A DNA stretch of 64,000 nt from Plotosus lineatus. Its lineage: Eukaryota; Chordata; Actinopteri; Siluriformes; Plotosidae. Below, in pieces: positions 1 through 11,484 of this stretch. How positions within the stretch are numbered: position 1 is the stretch's first letter; each line of letters opens with the position of its first letter. The stretch is taken from positions 18,721,001 through 18,785,000 of the forward strand of contig CM045731.1 of NCBI GenBank assembly GCA_024760905.1, given 5' to 3'. The notes under the pieces are model-generated. The model ran no database searches. It saw nothing but the letters and a program-made list of their open reading frames with translations, and was not told the origin of the DNA. Made by a program: the position numbers and the translations under genes.

Positions 1-652
1 CTCTCCTTCTCTTCTAGCTCACATCCTGCCTGTGGGGCATAAGCACTAACAACATTTCCATCACGCCTTCAATTTCTAACTTGAGACTCATCACTCTGTC
101 TGACACTCTTTTCACTTCTAGAACATTCCTGACAAACTCCTCCTTCAAGATGACTCCTACTCCATTTCTCTTCCCATCCACACCATGAAAAAACAGCTTA
201 AACCCTGCTCCGATGCTTCGAGCCTTGCTACCTTTCCACCTGGTCTCCTGAACACACAGTATGTCCACCTTCCTCCTCTGCATCATGTCAGCTAGTTCTC
301 TACCTTTTCCTGCCATAGTTCCAATCTTCAAAGTCCCTACTTTCAGTCCTAGACTCATGCCTTTCCTCTTCTCTCTCTGGCAACAGACATGCCTCCCGCC
401 TCTCCTTCTTCGACGTCTTCGACCAACAGTAATCCAATTTCCACCAGCACCCTGTTGGTTAACAGCACTGTTGGCAGTCGTTGTTAACCCGGGCCTTGAC
501 CGATCCGGTATGGCATTCTTTGTTGTGACTCACATTTTTTATTTGGCATTTGTTTTACGCCGGAAGCCCTTCCTGACACAACCCTCTGCATTTATCCGGG
601 CTTCGGACCGGCGTGAGGGAGACACTGGTTTGTGCCCCTCCCTCACGGCTGC
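1..652 (-). mobile_element. LINE-a 5' part with AP-endonuclease fragment
   Basis: The minus strand from 358 to 14 encodes the start of an apurinic endonuclease-like domain of a non-LTR retrotransposon, including 'DILCVQETRWKG', whose Glu is the usual metal-binding residue. Upstream (about 652-360) is the untranslated leader. The copy runs off the left edge. The look is RTE-like; the exact family cannot be fixed by eye. The leader segment at 541-600 is also found in the 3' tail of S1 SINEs in this window. Confidence 0.75.
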
Positions 653-654
653 AT

Positions 655-667
655 TATACACATACAC

Positions 668-740
<73 letters not shown>

Positions 741-774
741 TATGTATATACACATATATCCATACATATACATA
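655..774. repeat. (CA/TA)n microsatellite
   Basis: Alternating CA and TA dinucleotides fill the gap between LINE-a and the M-a MITE. Long open frames here are only low-complexity translation. Confidence 0.95.
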
Positions 775-1365
775 CAGTGGTACCTCGGTACTCGAACACT
801 TTAGAGGTCGAACAAATCGGAATTCGACCAAAAAAATCTGGGATTTTTTTTTTTGTCCCGGAAGTTGATCGCAAAAAAAATACAAAGGGTGTGATGAAAA
901 CAGAGGAGCTTTATTGTTCACAGGGAAGGCACTAAAGCACAGGGAAATTGTATTCACACACGGAAATCAAACTAACGCGGGAACTGGTGAAGCACAGGGA
1001 AGAGGGACAATCTTCTAGCACCAAGAGGAGCACTCTGCTCTTCGTTATAGCCTGTGATTGAGTAGAATCAGGTGTGTGTTTAGCGCTCCACCCGCGTGCT
1101 ACAGCCACACCTCTCCCCAGCGCACAGAGAGAGAGAGCCGCCAAAACCAGAGTCTCTCCCAACACAGACCAGAACAGTGTACTGTCGTCAATAATTTTTT
1201 CACTTAATTTGCAGACTTATGGTATGAGTTATGGTACTGTTAACTTCTGTTCAAAAGACGACGGATCGGATTAAGACCATTTACATTATTTGTAATGGGA
1301 AAAGCGGATTCGGAATTTGACCAGCTGTCTGGAACAAATTATGGTCGAGTACCGAGGTACCACTG
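775..1365. mobile_element. M-a: mariner-type MITE
   Basis: Both ends carry the inverted repeat CAGTGGTACCTCGGTACTCG, flanked by TA at 773-774 and 1366-1367. A second inverted-repeat zone near each end contains TTCGACC-like blocks. No transposase is readable in the 591 bp. TIR sequence and TA target fit Tc1/mariner non-autonomous elements. Confidence 0.85.
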
Positions 1366-2756
1366 TATGTGTGTTTATGTGTATGTATCCTGAATACCGT
1401 ATATGGTTTCACACAATCGATTCTTTCTTTCATTCTTTGATCCATTCTTTCAATTTCCAAAGGGTGTTTTCTCTATCACTTCCAGACTCACTCCATCCTG
1501 TCAGGACGGTTGCGAGGCTGATGTCTATTACCATCTCTCTCTCTCACACTCACACACACACTCACTCAGTCAATCATTCTCTCTCTCTCACACACTTCAG
1601 AAATGCCAGTCAGCCCAATATGCGGTACCTTAAAAAAAAAAAAGTTAGAACAAAAAACAGCAATCACAATCAGGATCTGACACCCTGACCCCGAATTATC
1701 AAAAACAAAAACTTGAAGGGGGTGGCCAAATTCTTTATTTGAATACGTATTTTAAATTAAAAAAACCCGTTCATAAGGTTTCTCAGACCAATTTAATTAA
1801 GTGCGGACCTTCTTTTTAAAAAAAAAAGAAGAAAAAAAAAAATACAGGCCAAACGTTAAAAACAATCGATTAGTGTTGCAACAAAAGGCATTGAATTTCT
1901 TGCGAATACAAAAAAAGTCTTGGTTTTTGTAAGTGCTGAAAGAAAAGTGATGGTAAACACCTGGCAATTTCCTCCACAGACATGTAAACATGTCACGACA
2001 AAAAAACTTTCACAGTAAACATCATATCTGGTTAAAATACCACATTGTTAATCTCGAGCCAGGCAAGTGCTACAGAATTCAAGAGAAAAGTGTCTAAACG
2101 ACTGGCGCTCGTACATCACAACAAAATCATTTGTTTTCAGAAGTGCTGTTTATCATTTGTCAATCTGAAGCAGCGTCCCTCAAACATCTGCCTCTCCTTT
2201 AGAAGCCACGCCTCCCTCTTCCAGGACAGTCCATGACATAAAACAATGACGTATCGGCCATCGCACGGGACACTGGTTCATTCTCACATCTTAAAAGGGA
2301 CCCATGTTGGTTTTTTAGTCTTGTGCAAAACTCAGCAAATCGTTGACATGTGATGTGTGATCTGAGACGATTCGCCACGTGGGCCCAGCTTACATCAGTT
2401 CACTTGCAAAGAGCGTACCAGCAGATTGTGATGAAGTAAACCATCATCGTCATCATCCTCATGATAAGCTTCAGTAACAAAACTAGATTTACTCTTGTTA
2501 AAATAACATCCAAAAAATATTCACATATATTACATGTCTTACAGTATTTACATCTACACAAGTTAAAAAAAACTCTCATTCTAAAGAAATAAAGCAAGAC
2601 ATTTTTGATATTACACTCAAAACTCAACACTTCCTGTTGCAACATGCTTTCAATTGTTCTTCACTGGCTGGAGACAATTTATTATAATTTTTATTTGACT
2701 GTTGATCCAATTCCCATTCCAGGGGGTGCTTTTTGTTGTTGTGGTCGTAAGTGCAG
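1366..2756. other. pnrc1 downstream region / probable 3' UTR
   Basis: There is no convincing coding exon. The part next to the pnrc1 stop is probably its 3' untranslated region; minus-strand AATAAA-like hexamers occur near 2691 and 2678, but whether either is the used poly(A) signal cannot be told. The stretch also holds a (CT)(CA) repeat (about 1535-1597) and A-runs near 1630 and 1820-1840. Confidence 0.5.
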
Positions 2757-3137
2757 TCACGGTATGGACTGAACCTTCAGAATGGTTTTCAGATATACCG
2801 ACATCTGCTCCCGGCTGCTCTCAGAATGTCCGAGGCTGATTTCGCCCACCCAGTGACTCGGAGGCCTGGGCAACACGCTGGGTGATGGTGGCTCGATGAA
2901 CTTGGCGCCGGCATAGGTCTTCTCTGTATCTTTAAGACCATCCTCAGATGACAGTTCGCCATTCGTGTTTCTCAGAGTGTTCGCCCAGCTCAAAGGCCTC
3001 TTCCGTTCCCTGCTCTCGTATTTAAACTGCCTGCTCTTCTGAGCACGCATGTTCAGGTTAGGTGAGCACGGCCCGTGTCCAGACGGCCCGTTGTGCTGTG
3101 TCCCTCGGTCTCTTTTTCCTGGTTTTGATCTTAACAG
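2757..3137 (-). CDS. pnrc1: pnrc1 exon 2 (C-terminal half)
   Basis: Proline-rich nuclear receptor coactivator 1 is a small nuclear protein of the PNRC family, which binds nuclear receptors and mRNA-decapping factors through a C-terminal proline-rich/SH3-like motif. This exon begins after a CAG acceptor (minus-strand TTCTTCACAG) and encodes 126 residues and a TGA stop. Its end reads YAGAKFIEPPSPSVLPRPPS, then HW, and finally LKTILKVQ, the family signature; PNRC1 of mammals has HWMG here and this copy HWVG, whereas PNRC2 has HWVPVSF. The spacing to the C-terminal LKT-LKVQ nuclear-receptor-box-like element also fits PNRC1. Identification is strong; function is from the family. Confidence 0.93.
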   Translation of the reverse strand: MLRSKPGKRDRGTQHNGPSGHGPCSPNLNMRAQKSRQFKYESRERKRPLSWANTLRNTNGELSSEDGLKDTEKTYAGAKFIEPPSPSVLPRPPSHWVGEISLGHSESSREQMSVYLKTILKVQSIP

Positions 3138-4389
3138 CTGTGAAGAAACAGCAGGGGGAAAAAAAATTACATTCAAAGTACAATGTTATGAAAACTAGTG
3201 ACATCTGGCCTAGCACATCTCAGACTGCACGTAGACTCACAACTAGCACCTCCCCCAGGGCTAGGCCTTTATTACTCAGAGTTTAGTCTTTGAACGTTCA
3301 ACCAGACAAGCACTTTGACATTGAGCACATAAAACACACACCCTGATTAGAACCTTCGAGTATGTTGTGGGTTTTACTCAAGTTGATCAGAGTGTTTTCA
3401 GCCAATAACTGTGGTCAGGCAAATTTAAAGGATTAGTGCCACATTATAGGGACTATAGGATGTAGCCAACTGAACTGTATTTTACACTTATCAGAATTAC
3501 AGCTAAAGTGTGTGTGTTTTTATATATCATGTGTGCACATGGGTGAAAAATGTTTCACTTAATTGTTTAATATAATGAAATTGTCACCATACATGCTTAC
3601 ATTTTCATAATAATTATACACCCTATAAACATTTACACAGCCCCAGACCTTCGGATGAAAACACACACACATACACACACAAACTAGAGACTAAAAAGGT
3701 CAGACTATTAAAGGTGCATTAGGTAACATGTCTTACATATCCCCTTTGTTCAACAATGAATGTCAATCATGTCCCCAAAATCTACTCCCTTCTATTGTTA
3801 CCTTGCAGGCAAACAACATCTTGCAAATGTGTCATGATGTCATCTGCCAAAGCAGAATGTAGATCGAGGTGCAAAGCACTAAAAAAAAAAAAAAAAAAAA
3901 CCCACCACCATTTGGAGTAAACTGGTGGATGAGGTTCGAGGCACAAAACTAATTCACAAGACCTTTAATAAAGATCAACACCCTGGGGGTGCTGTACCAC
4001 GGTTGACCCCATGCTCCAATGCCAGCTTCTCAGGGACGAACAAACTTGTCGATTAGACATTTAACTTTACATGCATCGTGGTAGTCAGCGATCTGATCTA
4101 GAGCGACTTGAAAGTTTTCATATGACGACACAACTCAGCAATCAAGTGTTCAAGGTCCTACTCAAGGGCCCAACAGGAGGTAGAATTGGGAGCTTAATAC
4201 AGCCAACCTTCAGCTCAGTACATCAGGACGATGGAAGGTGGATTTTCTGTGAATTGGGATGTTGAATGCAGCAGTAGATGATTGACAGTACAGTACTCGA
4301 CAAAAACAAGCTACCATCTCGTCAGGTTTCCATTGGTTGTTTTTATTTTATTCCCTTACAGTCGATACAAATACAGAAATACCACTGCT

Positions 4390-4452
<63 letters not shown>

Positions 4453-4640
4453 CACATAACACACACATACATATACATATATATATATATATATATATAA
4501 AAATATATAATATATATGTATGTATATGTGTGTGTGTGTAGACAGATAGACAGAGAGAGCTAGATCACATCCAAGTCAGGTGCAGAAAAAAAAAAATTGT
4601 TGATCCTGCCATAAATAAGGTGTAATATGTTTTTACGCAC
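3138..4640 (-). other. pnrc1: pnrc1 intron 1
   Basis: Intron of 1.5 kb bounded on the minus strand by GTGCGT (donor, 4640-4635) and CACAG (acceptor, 3142-3138). It is phase 0. It carries an A20 run near 3880 and the microsatellite at 4389-4540, but nothing recognisable as coding. Confidence 0.85.
4389..4540. repeat. (CA)n(TA)n(TG)n compound microsatellite
   Basis: CA repeats pass into a long TA tract, then mixed CA/TA and finally TG. It lies in the pnrc1 intron, about 100 bp from exon 1. Confidence 0.95.
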
Positions 4641-4997
4641 CTCTTTTCCGGCTGGTGTTGTCAAGTGCGTCGAGCCACCAGTTGTTGTTGTTCTGGTGGT
4701 CGGTAGTCCGGTGTTATTGCTTGGTGATGTTGGTTTAACACGAGTGCTACTGATGCTGTTATTGTTGATGTCGGTAAACCGTTCCGTGTTGTGCTTCAGA
4801 ACGACCTCCTGACTCTGGAGCTGCTGAGGCTGCTTATGGGTATTCCGGTTGTGTAAACGGACCGGGTGTCCTCCTTTCTTCCACAGAGCTCGCCTGGTGG
4901 GTTTGTTCAGGTTTCCTCCGCAGGAAATAAACACAATCGTTTCGCTGTTCTCAGCGCTGTCTAGCCTGGGTTCCATACCAAAGGTTTCTCCCAACAT
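4641..4997 (-). CDS. pnrc1: pnrc1 exon 1 (N-terminal half)
   Basis: Encodes 119 residues, ending ...PAGKE before the donor GAG|GTGCGT and joining in phase 0 to LLRSKPGKR of exon 2; mammalian PNRC1 has the similar KEVLKSKMGK at this junction. The total is 245 aa with exon 2. A basic stretch (KPTRRALWKKGG) resembles the N-terminal basic patch of the family; the following part is rich in N, Q, T and S. I chose the Met at 4997 because its -3 base is A; an in-frame Met at 5027 has a weaker context and one at 4976 is also possible, so the exact start is uncertain. The frame stays open further upstream. Confidence 0.8.
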
Positions 4998-5879
4998 GAT
5001 TTCAAAACTGCTGGATGGAGGACACATTAGAAATGAAGAGTCCAAAATGGCGCCCTCTGTGTGAGAGAAAAGGCAAACAAAAGCTTCCAAGCACTCAGCA
5101 CAACTGACCGGATGACGTGTCAAATAACAAAAACAAGCTCGTCGATCAAAGAGCGAATGAACTCGTTTTCCTGAAACAGGAACAACTTTGTCGAAAAGTT
5201 GACAAAAGTCCCGACGGTGTATGGGACAAAAGTTTGACTTGACAGGCAAGCTCGAGACCTGTGTAATAAAATGGCGCAGTTGCACCGAGCGACTTCCTGT
5301 TTGTAGAGCAGTACCAACCACAAACCACGCCCCCTTCATCGTCTCTTACGTCTTCTCCTCTTCCGTGAAACAAAGAAAACCCTGAAAGAGTTGATCGGGC
5401 TGAAAACCCTGATAGAATTGTTCTGGAACTTCCAAAAGAGGATTAAAACGGTTGTGATCCAAGTAGCATTTGTCAAAACTAGCCAAAAAACACACAAAAA
5501 ATACCCTTAATGTTTTGAATGCTCACGAGAAATATTTGTGCCCGTAGCGTTGTAAATTGCGCGATTATATTTTGTTTAAATATTTAAAATAAATTCTTTA
5601 AAAAGAAACCAGCCAGAAAAGAAAATTAAGATGAAAAACATGCCAGGCACCATATATGGACATTATATCCGGTGGATTACGTAACCGAAAGAAGGAAACA
5701 GTTTGTGTTGTTGTTTTTTTTTTTCACAAGAAGAAAAATCCCCCTCGGACTTTCTGTGACGTTTCAGTCAAGTAAACAGAAACCGGTACAGATAGATTCC
5801 AGTTCAGAAATTCAGCCCCAAAATACTTGTGTATGTGTGTACAGTATGTATTTCCTCATTCATATAATGTAATAGTCAA
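4998..5879 (-). promoter_or_regulatory. pnrc1: pnrc1 upstream region (promoter/5' UTR, unresolved)
   Basis: This unique-looking 0.9 kb should contain the pnrc1 5' UTR and promoter, judged only from position. No TATA box or other element was strong enough to mark. The open frames on both strands are short shadows. Confidence 0.35.
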
Positions 5880-6110
5880 GCTGTGGCGAGAGCCTATCTC
5901 TGCCAACTGGGTCAAGGCGGATACACCCTGGACAGCTCACCAATCCATCACAAGGCCGACACACAAACACACACACATACACACAATTATGTCTCCTACA
6001 ATCACACCTAGGGTCAATATGGAACAGCCAATTTGCCTAAATGTGAATGTCTTTTGGATAGTGGAAGAAAACTGGAGTACCCAGAGGAAACCTACACAAG
6101 CTCAATATTT
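5880..6110 (-). mobile_element. S2 SINE, partial
   Basis: Reverse-oriented S2 with the conserved body (CCCTGGACAGCTC..., GGAGTACCCAGAGG). Lacks its tRNA-like head. S2 is the most abundant SINE here: tRNA-like head with a B box, a body and a 3' tail ending in a GATTAAG-type sequence. Confidence 0.7.
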
Positions 6111-6139
6111 ATATACATACAAACTTAGTCTGAGAGAGT

Positions 6140-7357
6140 GAGAGGATGCCAGAGGAATGGAGAAGTGCGCTGGTGCCCATTTTTAAGAACAAGGGAGATG
6201 TGCAGAGTTGTGGCAACTACAGAGGGATAAAGTTGATGATCCATACGATGAAGTTACGGGAAAGAGTAGTGGGAGCTAGACTAAGGGCAGAGGTCAGCAT
6301 TTGTGAACAACAGTTTGGTTTCATGCCAAGAAAGAGCACCACAGATACAGTGTTTGCCTTGAGGATGTTAATAGAGAAGTACAGAGAAGGTCAGAAGGAG
6401 CTGCATTGTGCCTTTATGGATCTGGAGAAAGCATATGACAGGGTGCCGAGAGAGGAACTGTGGTATTGCATGAGAAAGTCTGGAGTGGCAGAGAAGTATG
6501 TTAGAGTGGTGCCCTGGAATGGAAGGGAATGAAGGTTAGCCTCAGTATGACAGAATACATGTGTATGAATGCCAAGGACCCAGGAGGAACGGTGATGTTA
6601 CAGGGAGCAGAGATAAGGAAAGTGGAGGATTTTAAGTACTTACACTCAACAATCCAGAGCAATGGAGAGTGTGGAAAAGAAGTGAAGAAGCGTGTGCAGG
6701 CTGGATGGAATGGTTGGAGAAAAGTGTCCGGTGTGATGTGTGATAGGAAGGTATCGGCAAGAATGAAAGGAAAAGTGTACAAGACGGTGTTGAGGCCAAC
6801 GATGTTGTTCAGTTCAGTTCATTTTCTGTAACCGCTTCATCCTAATTAGGGTCGCGGGGAGGCTGGTGCCCATCCCAGCCAACTCAGGGCGAGGGCAGAG
6901 TACATCCAGGACAGCTCGCCAGGCTATCACAGGGCGGAAACACGCTGACGGCTTTGCAGCCTCCAGCGATGTTGTATGGTTTAGAAACAGTGGCCCTGGG
7001 GAAAAGACAGGAGGCAGAGCTGGAAGTAGCAGAGATGAAAATGTTGAGGTTCTCTTTGGGAGTAACGAGGATGAATAGGTTCAAGAATGAGCACATCAGA
7101 GGGTCAGCACATGTAAGACGTTTTGGAGACAAACTCAGAGAGGCCAGATTGAGATGGTTTGGACATGTACAGAGGAGGCAGAGTGAGTATATTGGTAGTA
7201 GGATGCTGAGGTTGGAACTACCAGGCGGAAGGCCTAGAGGAAGACCAAGGCAGTTGGTGTAAGAGAAGAAGATGCAGAGGATAGGGTGAGATGGAGGCAG
7301 ATGATTCGCTGTGGCGACCCCTGAAGGGAAAAGCCGAAAGGAAAAGCAGAAGAAGAC
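6140..7357 (+). mobile_element. LINE-a 3' fragment with reverse transcriptase relic, split by a SINE
   Basis: Plus-strand RT sequence includes NYRGIKLM, QFGFMPRKSTTD and MDLEKAYDRVP (motif A Asp). After 'YVRVV' it jumps directly to 'RRGMKVS'-type sequence, so the segment that normally carries the FADD catalytic motif is deleted. The C-terminal part (RWFGHVQRR) resumes after an inserted SINE at 6809-6966. The 3' end is GCTGTGGCGACCCCTGAAGG followed by a purine tail. Not functional. Confidence 0.85.
6809..6966 (-). mobile_element. S1 SINE (tail b), 5'-truncated, inserted in LINE-a
   Basis: Flanked by a 9-bp direct duplication CGATGTTGT at 6800-6808 and 6967-6975; without it the LINE reading ...RPTM/AMLYGLETV is restored in register. 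Only the 3' portion of the SINE is present, as expected for target-primed truncation. Confidence 0.88.
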
Positions 7358-7497
7358 AAACGCCACACAGAGACACCTGAGGACACAAACGAAGGACTTT
7401 CTTGATGTAAGGTGGATGTGCGAACCACTATGTCCCTAATCCAAAAGTATGTGGACAAAGGCCATCTTACATATCCTTAATGGATGAACATTGCATG

Positions 7498-7502
<5 letters not shown>

Positions 7503-7547
<45 letters not shown>

Positions 7548-7559
7548 TACAGAGACGAG

Positions 7560-7622
<63 letters not shown>
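7503..7622. repeat. two (CA)n tracts
   Basis: Two perfect CA tracts (about 7503-7546 and 7561-7622) are each followed by GTACAGAGAC-like sequence, so the array has a duplicated unit as well as dinucleotide expansion. Confidence 0.95.
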
Positions 7623-7625
<3 letters not shown>

Positions 7626-7879
7626 CAGAGACAAGGTGTGCGCACACACAAATGGTGTGGGGGCCGTAGTGTGATACCGGGGAGCACGTATAACCCTGGG
7701 GAACATGCTTTTTTGCCAATACTGTAATGTAATTGCGCACACACAGTACAGTAGTTGACCGTGGCGCTCTCATTGTTGCGCTATGCTGTAGGGAAAAAGC
7801 ACTGAGCAAATGATATAAAGGGCAGTAAACACTATTTATAGTCGCGTGCAGGGCACTGGGAGGGAATGAAATGTTTTTT

Positions 7880-7926
7880 TCTTCCTAGAGGGGGCGTCAC
7901 AGAAAATAATTGAGAAGCACTGCACA
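7880..7926. mobile_element. hAT-2 terminal fragment
   Basis: The run CACAGAAAATAATTGAGAAG followed by CACTG is the right-terminal sequence of the hAT-2 family, whose full copy is at 24426-26911. The partner end is not clear here. Confidence 0.5.
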
Positions 7927-8233
7927 AGGTGTTCTCGGAGCATGAAGGAATACACTGGAAGAATGTGAGGCTAATCAGCCCGGAAAAGCCATTTCCCGAG
8001 CAGAGCTTGTAGCTCAAAATTTTGCTTGTTGGATAGGGCAGATTTTTGGTGGGATCGAAGCTCATATCATGGAAAATTCGTTATTAAAGACACTCGTAAG
8101 TCAAAGTACCACTATACGTATAGCTTTATTCTTACTTTTTATATTTTTATCTACAAATTTTTATATGCAAACGTTATTTCTTAAGTGCAATATTGAGTTC
8201 TATTGTTCCCTTTCATTTATTAATTTTCATTTA

Positions 8234-8560
8234 TTATTTACTGAGCTGCTTAATCCTAATTAGGGTCGCAATGGAGGCTGGCACTCATCTCAGCTGACTC
8301 TGAGAGTGGGTGGGGTACACCCTGGACAACTCTCCAGGCCATCACAGGACCAGCACTCACACTCGAGGGTGATTTGGAACAGTCAGTTAACCTACTGTGC
8401 ATGTTTTTGGACTGTGGGAGGAAACTGGAGTACCCAGAGAAAACCCATACAAGCATGGGTAGAACTTGCAAAATCCACAAAGAAACGCCTCGGCTGAGAA
8501 TCGAACTCAGGCTTTCTTGCTGTGAGGCGGACGTGCTAACCACTACGCCACCGTGACGTC
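8234..8560 (-). mobile_element. S2 SINE, near full length
   Basis: Read on the minus strand it has a tRNA-like head (AGTGGTTAGCACGTCCGCC, then the B box GATTCTCAGCC-type), the central body and a tail ending at GATTAAGCAGC near 8240. One of the best preserved S2 copies. Confidence 0.8.
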
Positions 8561-8613
8561 CCCATTGTTACCTGTATATGACAAATAAACTTGAACTTTA
8601 TTTGAAATGTGTT

Positions 8614-8853
8614 CATTCATTCATTCATTTTCTGTAACTGCTTAATCCTAATTAGGGTCGTGGGGAGGCTGACACCCATCCCAGCCGACTCTGGGCGAGG
8701 GCAGAGTCATGGCCTTGACAGGCCATCGCGGGGTGAAAACACAGACAGTTTTGCAGCTACTTTTGATGAAAGTCAGCGATGGTACTTTTACATGCCTCAC
8801 ACCATAGCTAGTGAGAGCCATGGCCTTTGATAACCCAGTTAGCTGCACTGACG
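8614..8853 (-). mobile_element. S1 SINE (tail b) with 15-bp target duplication
   Basis: The 15-bp duplication TATTTGAAATGTGTT is at 8599-8613 and 8854-8868. The copy lacks the tRNA-like head but keeps the S1 body and tail b with terminal (TTCA)n on the plus strand. Confidence 0.9.
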
Positions 8854-9044
8854 TATTTGAAATGTGTTGATTTTTCAAGTGAAACACAATCGTATTCAGG
8901 CGCTGATGCTACGAGAGGAATTCGATACAGATCTGTTCAAAACACCTGAGTTCCTTCATGCAAATCATGTCCTCATAGCGCTTACTGTCTACAAGGGCAC
9001 TGCAATGCTGGAACACGTTTGGGCTTGTTGGTTCTATGCATTAG

Positions 9045-9350
9045 CTATCATGCTTATCTGTAAGGGTTGTGGGGGAGCTGGGGCTAATTCTAGCTGACTT
9101 CAGGAAAGAGGCATGGTGCACCCTGAATGGGTCCTCAGACTATGGGTCCTTCACACTTATATTCGCACCAGTGGACAATTTAGTGTAGCTAACTGATCCA
9201 ATGTTCATGTCTTTGAACTGTGGGAGGAATCCGGAGTACTCTGAAGAAACCCAGACAAACACTGGGATAGCATAGCATGCAAATTCCATATAGAAACCTT
9301 TTATTCTCCTATGGAGTTTGCACGCAGAATCTTTTCACTCCAAGATAAAA
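9045..9350 (-). mobile_element. S2 SINE, decayed
   Basis: Recognisable S2 blocks include GAACTGTGGGAGGAATCCGG and the body upstream, with many substitutions. Confidence 0.6.
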
Positions 9351-9900
9351 CTGGAATTATACTGTTTCTTGTATGACACATCATTGATCTTTGAGGAAGA
9401 ATTACGTAGGGGTTTGATGGTCAGGTGTTCATGTACTCTTGACTGTGAGTAATGTACAAGTGGCATGCTGGTTCTATTTTATCGCTTTGTTTTTGAGGAA
9501 CTTTCCATTCCTCACTTGTTTTTCGATTTCTCTCTGACTTAGAAAATACATAGGATCTCTCTTTCGACACACCTCACTTCATACCAGTTATTGGGTGAGG
9601 TGTATGGGATGATCTACCTGAAGCCAATCATTTACTGTATTCGTCTACTGCTCTATTTTTAACACAATATAACTAGAATGCATTCAACAGTAAGTAACAA
9701 ACATTACTGAACAATGCGTGCGTGTTTGCTTCAGTGATGTGACTCCGTAGAAGTCGAGGCTGGCAGCCATTTGAATGAAGGCAGCTATACAGCAAACTAA
9801 TCCACTGTTTAATCCTGTGATACAGATAAATCATAACAGTTTAATTCTTTTATTTTCTAAAGTTCCTTTAATATTTTTTAAATACATTCACAAATTTGAT
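9351..9900. other. no gene or clear repeat seen
   Basis: AT-rich intergenic sequence with no recognised exon and no repeat boundary that I could define. Confidence 0.5.
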
Positions 9901-9904
9901 AAAC

Positions 9905-10210
9905 CTTCTCAGGTCACGTGGAGATTGGATCCTATCTCAAATGACTCTGGGCGGCGGCATGGAACGCCCTGAACAGCTTGTCAGTTCTTCGCAGGGCAAC
10001 ATGGACAACCATTCACACTCACACAACTTGGCGATTTGGAACAGCCAAGTAACCCAAGTGTGCATCTCTTTGGACTGTGGGAGGAAACCGGAGTACCTGG
10101 AGGAATCCCACACACACGCTTGGTGAACATGCACACTCCATATAGAAACAGCCAAGACCGGAGTTTGAACTAAGGACCTTCTTGCTGTGAGGCAGACAAA
10201 ACGCATCACT
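9905..10210 (-). mobile_element. S2 SINE
   Basis: The body (TTGGACTGTGGGAGGAAACC) and the head end (CTTCTTGCTGTGAGGCAGAC) are readable on the plus strand, so the element points left. Confidence 0.75.
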
Positions 10211-10409
10211 AGTAGAAGCAATAAAATTATTCTAAAATTAATAAACATTTCAAAATAAATATGAAATCATTTTTGTCATACTGTATTGGTTTCTTCAGTA
10301 AGTAGCTGTGTACTGAGTGAGATAACAAACTGCTCATTGTTGCAACACAGACCTGTTCAGGTCATATCTGCGACAAATCAGATTCACAATCATTCTGTCA
10401 TGGATTATT

Positions 10410-10480
10410 TCATGATAATTTACATTTATGGCATTTGGCAGATGCCCTTATCCAGAGTGACCTACATAAGTGCTTTGAAG
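10410..10480 (-). mobile_element. S4-type SINE 3' end
   Basis: TTTACATTTATGGCATTTGG and the following GCAGATGCCCTTATCC form a well-known fish SINE tail, here in reverse orientation. The same tail in forward orientation ends the element at 10860-10995. Confidence 0.65.
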
Positions 10481-10665
10481 TCTCCATCAGTGAATACATT
10501 CTGTTACTGGTTCACTAGGACACTGGTGATGTACTCTATCGGTCAGAACTCAGTTGGTGGTATATTTTTCAAGATAAATAAAATAATACTTCGTGGAAGT
10601 GCTAATCCAAATACCGGTACTTCCAAAAGAGGTATTTTTTCAGTCCGCAATTTATGACCCCTGTG

Positions 10666-10898
10666 ACTCCAGACATCCAGGTGAAGTTCATTCCCCCATC
10701 TGAGTGCCTGAACATAGAATAGTTTAGATGCATGTTTTCCTTATACTTTGATGGAGAGACCTGTTGAACAGTGCTGCAGGTTCCGAATAAATATGTTGCA
10801 GTGTTGACGGTCTTGGTCCATATTTTAATTTGTAGGCAAACTGCAGTGTATAAATGAAAGGGTGGAATAGTGGACAAGGCTCTGGGTTATTGAACATA
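10666..10898. repeat. 233-bp direct repeat, copy 1
   Basis: Matches 11128-11360 with only scattered substitutions and no net length change (constant offset 462). Copy 1 runs into a tRNA-like SINE segment (GGTTCAAGCCCC at 10900) that continues to about 10995. Confidence 0.9.
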
Positions 10899-11127
10899 GG
10901 GTTCAAGCCCCATTACTACAAAGATATGGTCTTTAACCTTAACCTGCTTAGTGCTATGAATTAGATAAAAATATATGGCCAAATGCCATAAATGTAAATG
11001 ATGCGAGCAGCTACAGAAAGCCACTGACGAGCACATTGCAATGTGGTGGTGTGAAAGAATTTGGATAAGTTAAAACATGCATATGCATTGCAGTGGAATG
11101 AGAGATCATGTAAGATCTTCGTAAGAC

Positions 11128-11360
11128 ACTCCAGACATCCAGGTGAAGTTCATTCCCCCTTCTGAGTGCCTGAACATAGAATAGTTTAGATGCATGTTTT
11201 CCTTATACTTTGATGGAGGGACCTGTTGAACAGTGCTGCAGGATCCGAAAAAATACGTTGCAGTGTTGACAGTCTTGGTCTATATTTTAATTTTTAGGCA
11301 ACCCGCAGTGTATAAACGAAAGGGTGGAATAGTGGACAAGGCTCTGGGTTACTGAACATA
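11128..11360. repeat. 233-bp direct repeat, copy 2
   Basis: Second copy of 10666-10898. It stops exactly where the tRNA-like B box begins in copy 1 and is followed by unrelated sequence. Confidence 0.9.
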
Positions 11361-11484
11361 TATATGAACGTATAGAGGGGGAATCAAGTATTGAGCTCTG
11401 AGTAGCATGAAGTAAAACATTACCTTATCACTTACATTGTCCCCTCTTTGTGTGTTTTTTTTTGGTTCGCTTCTCAGCCTGTAT

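Noticed and set aside
4560..5339. Full 259-codon reverse frame as a single pnrc1 exon
   Set aside because: The part below 4641 reads past a good donor site into intron, and the part above 4997 has no conserved sequence; only 4641-4997 is supported.
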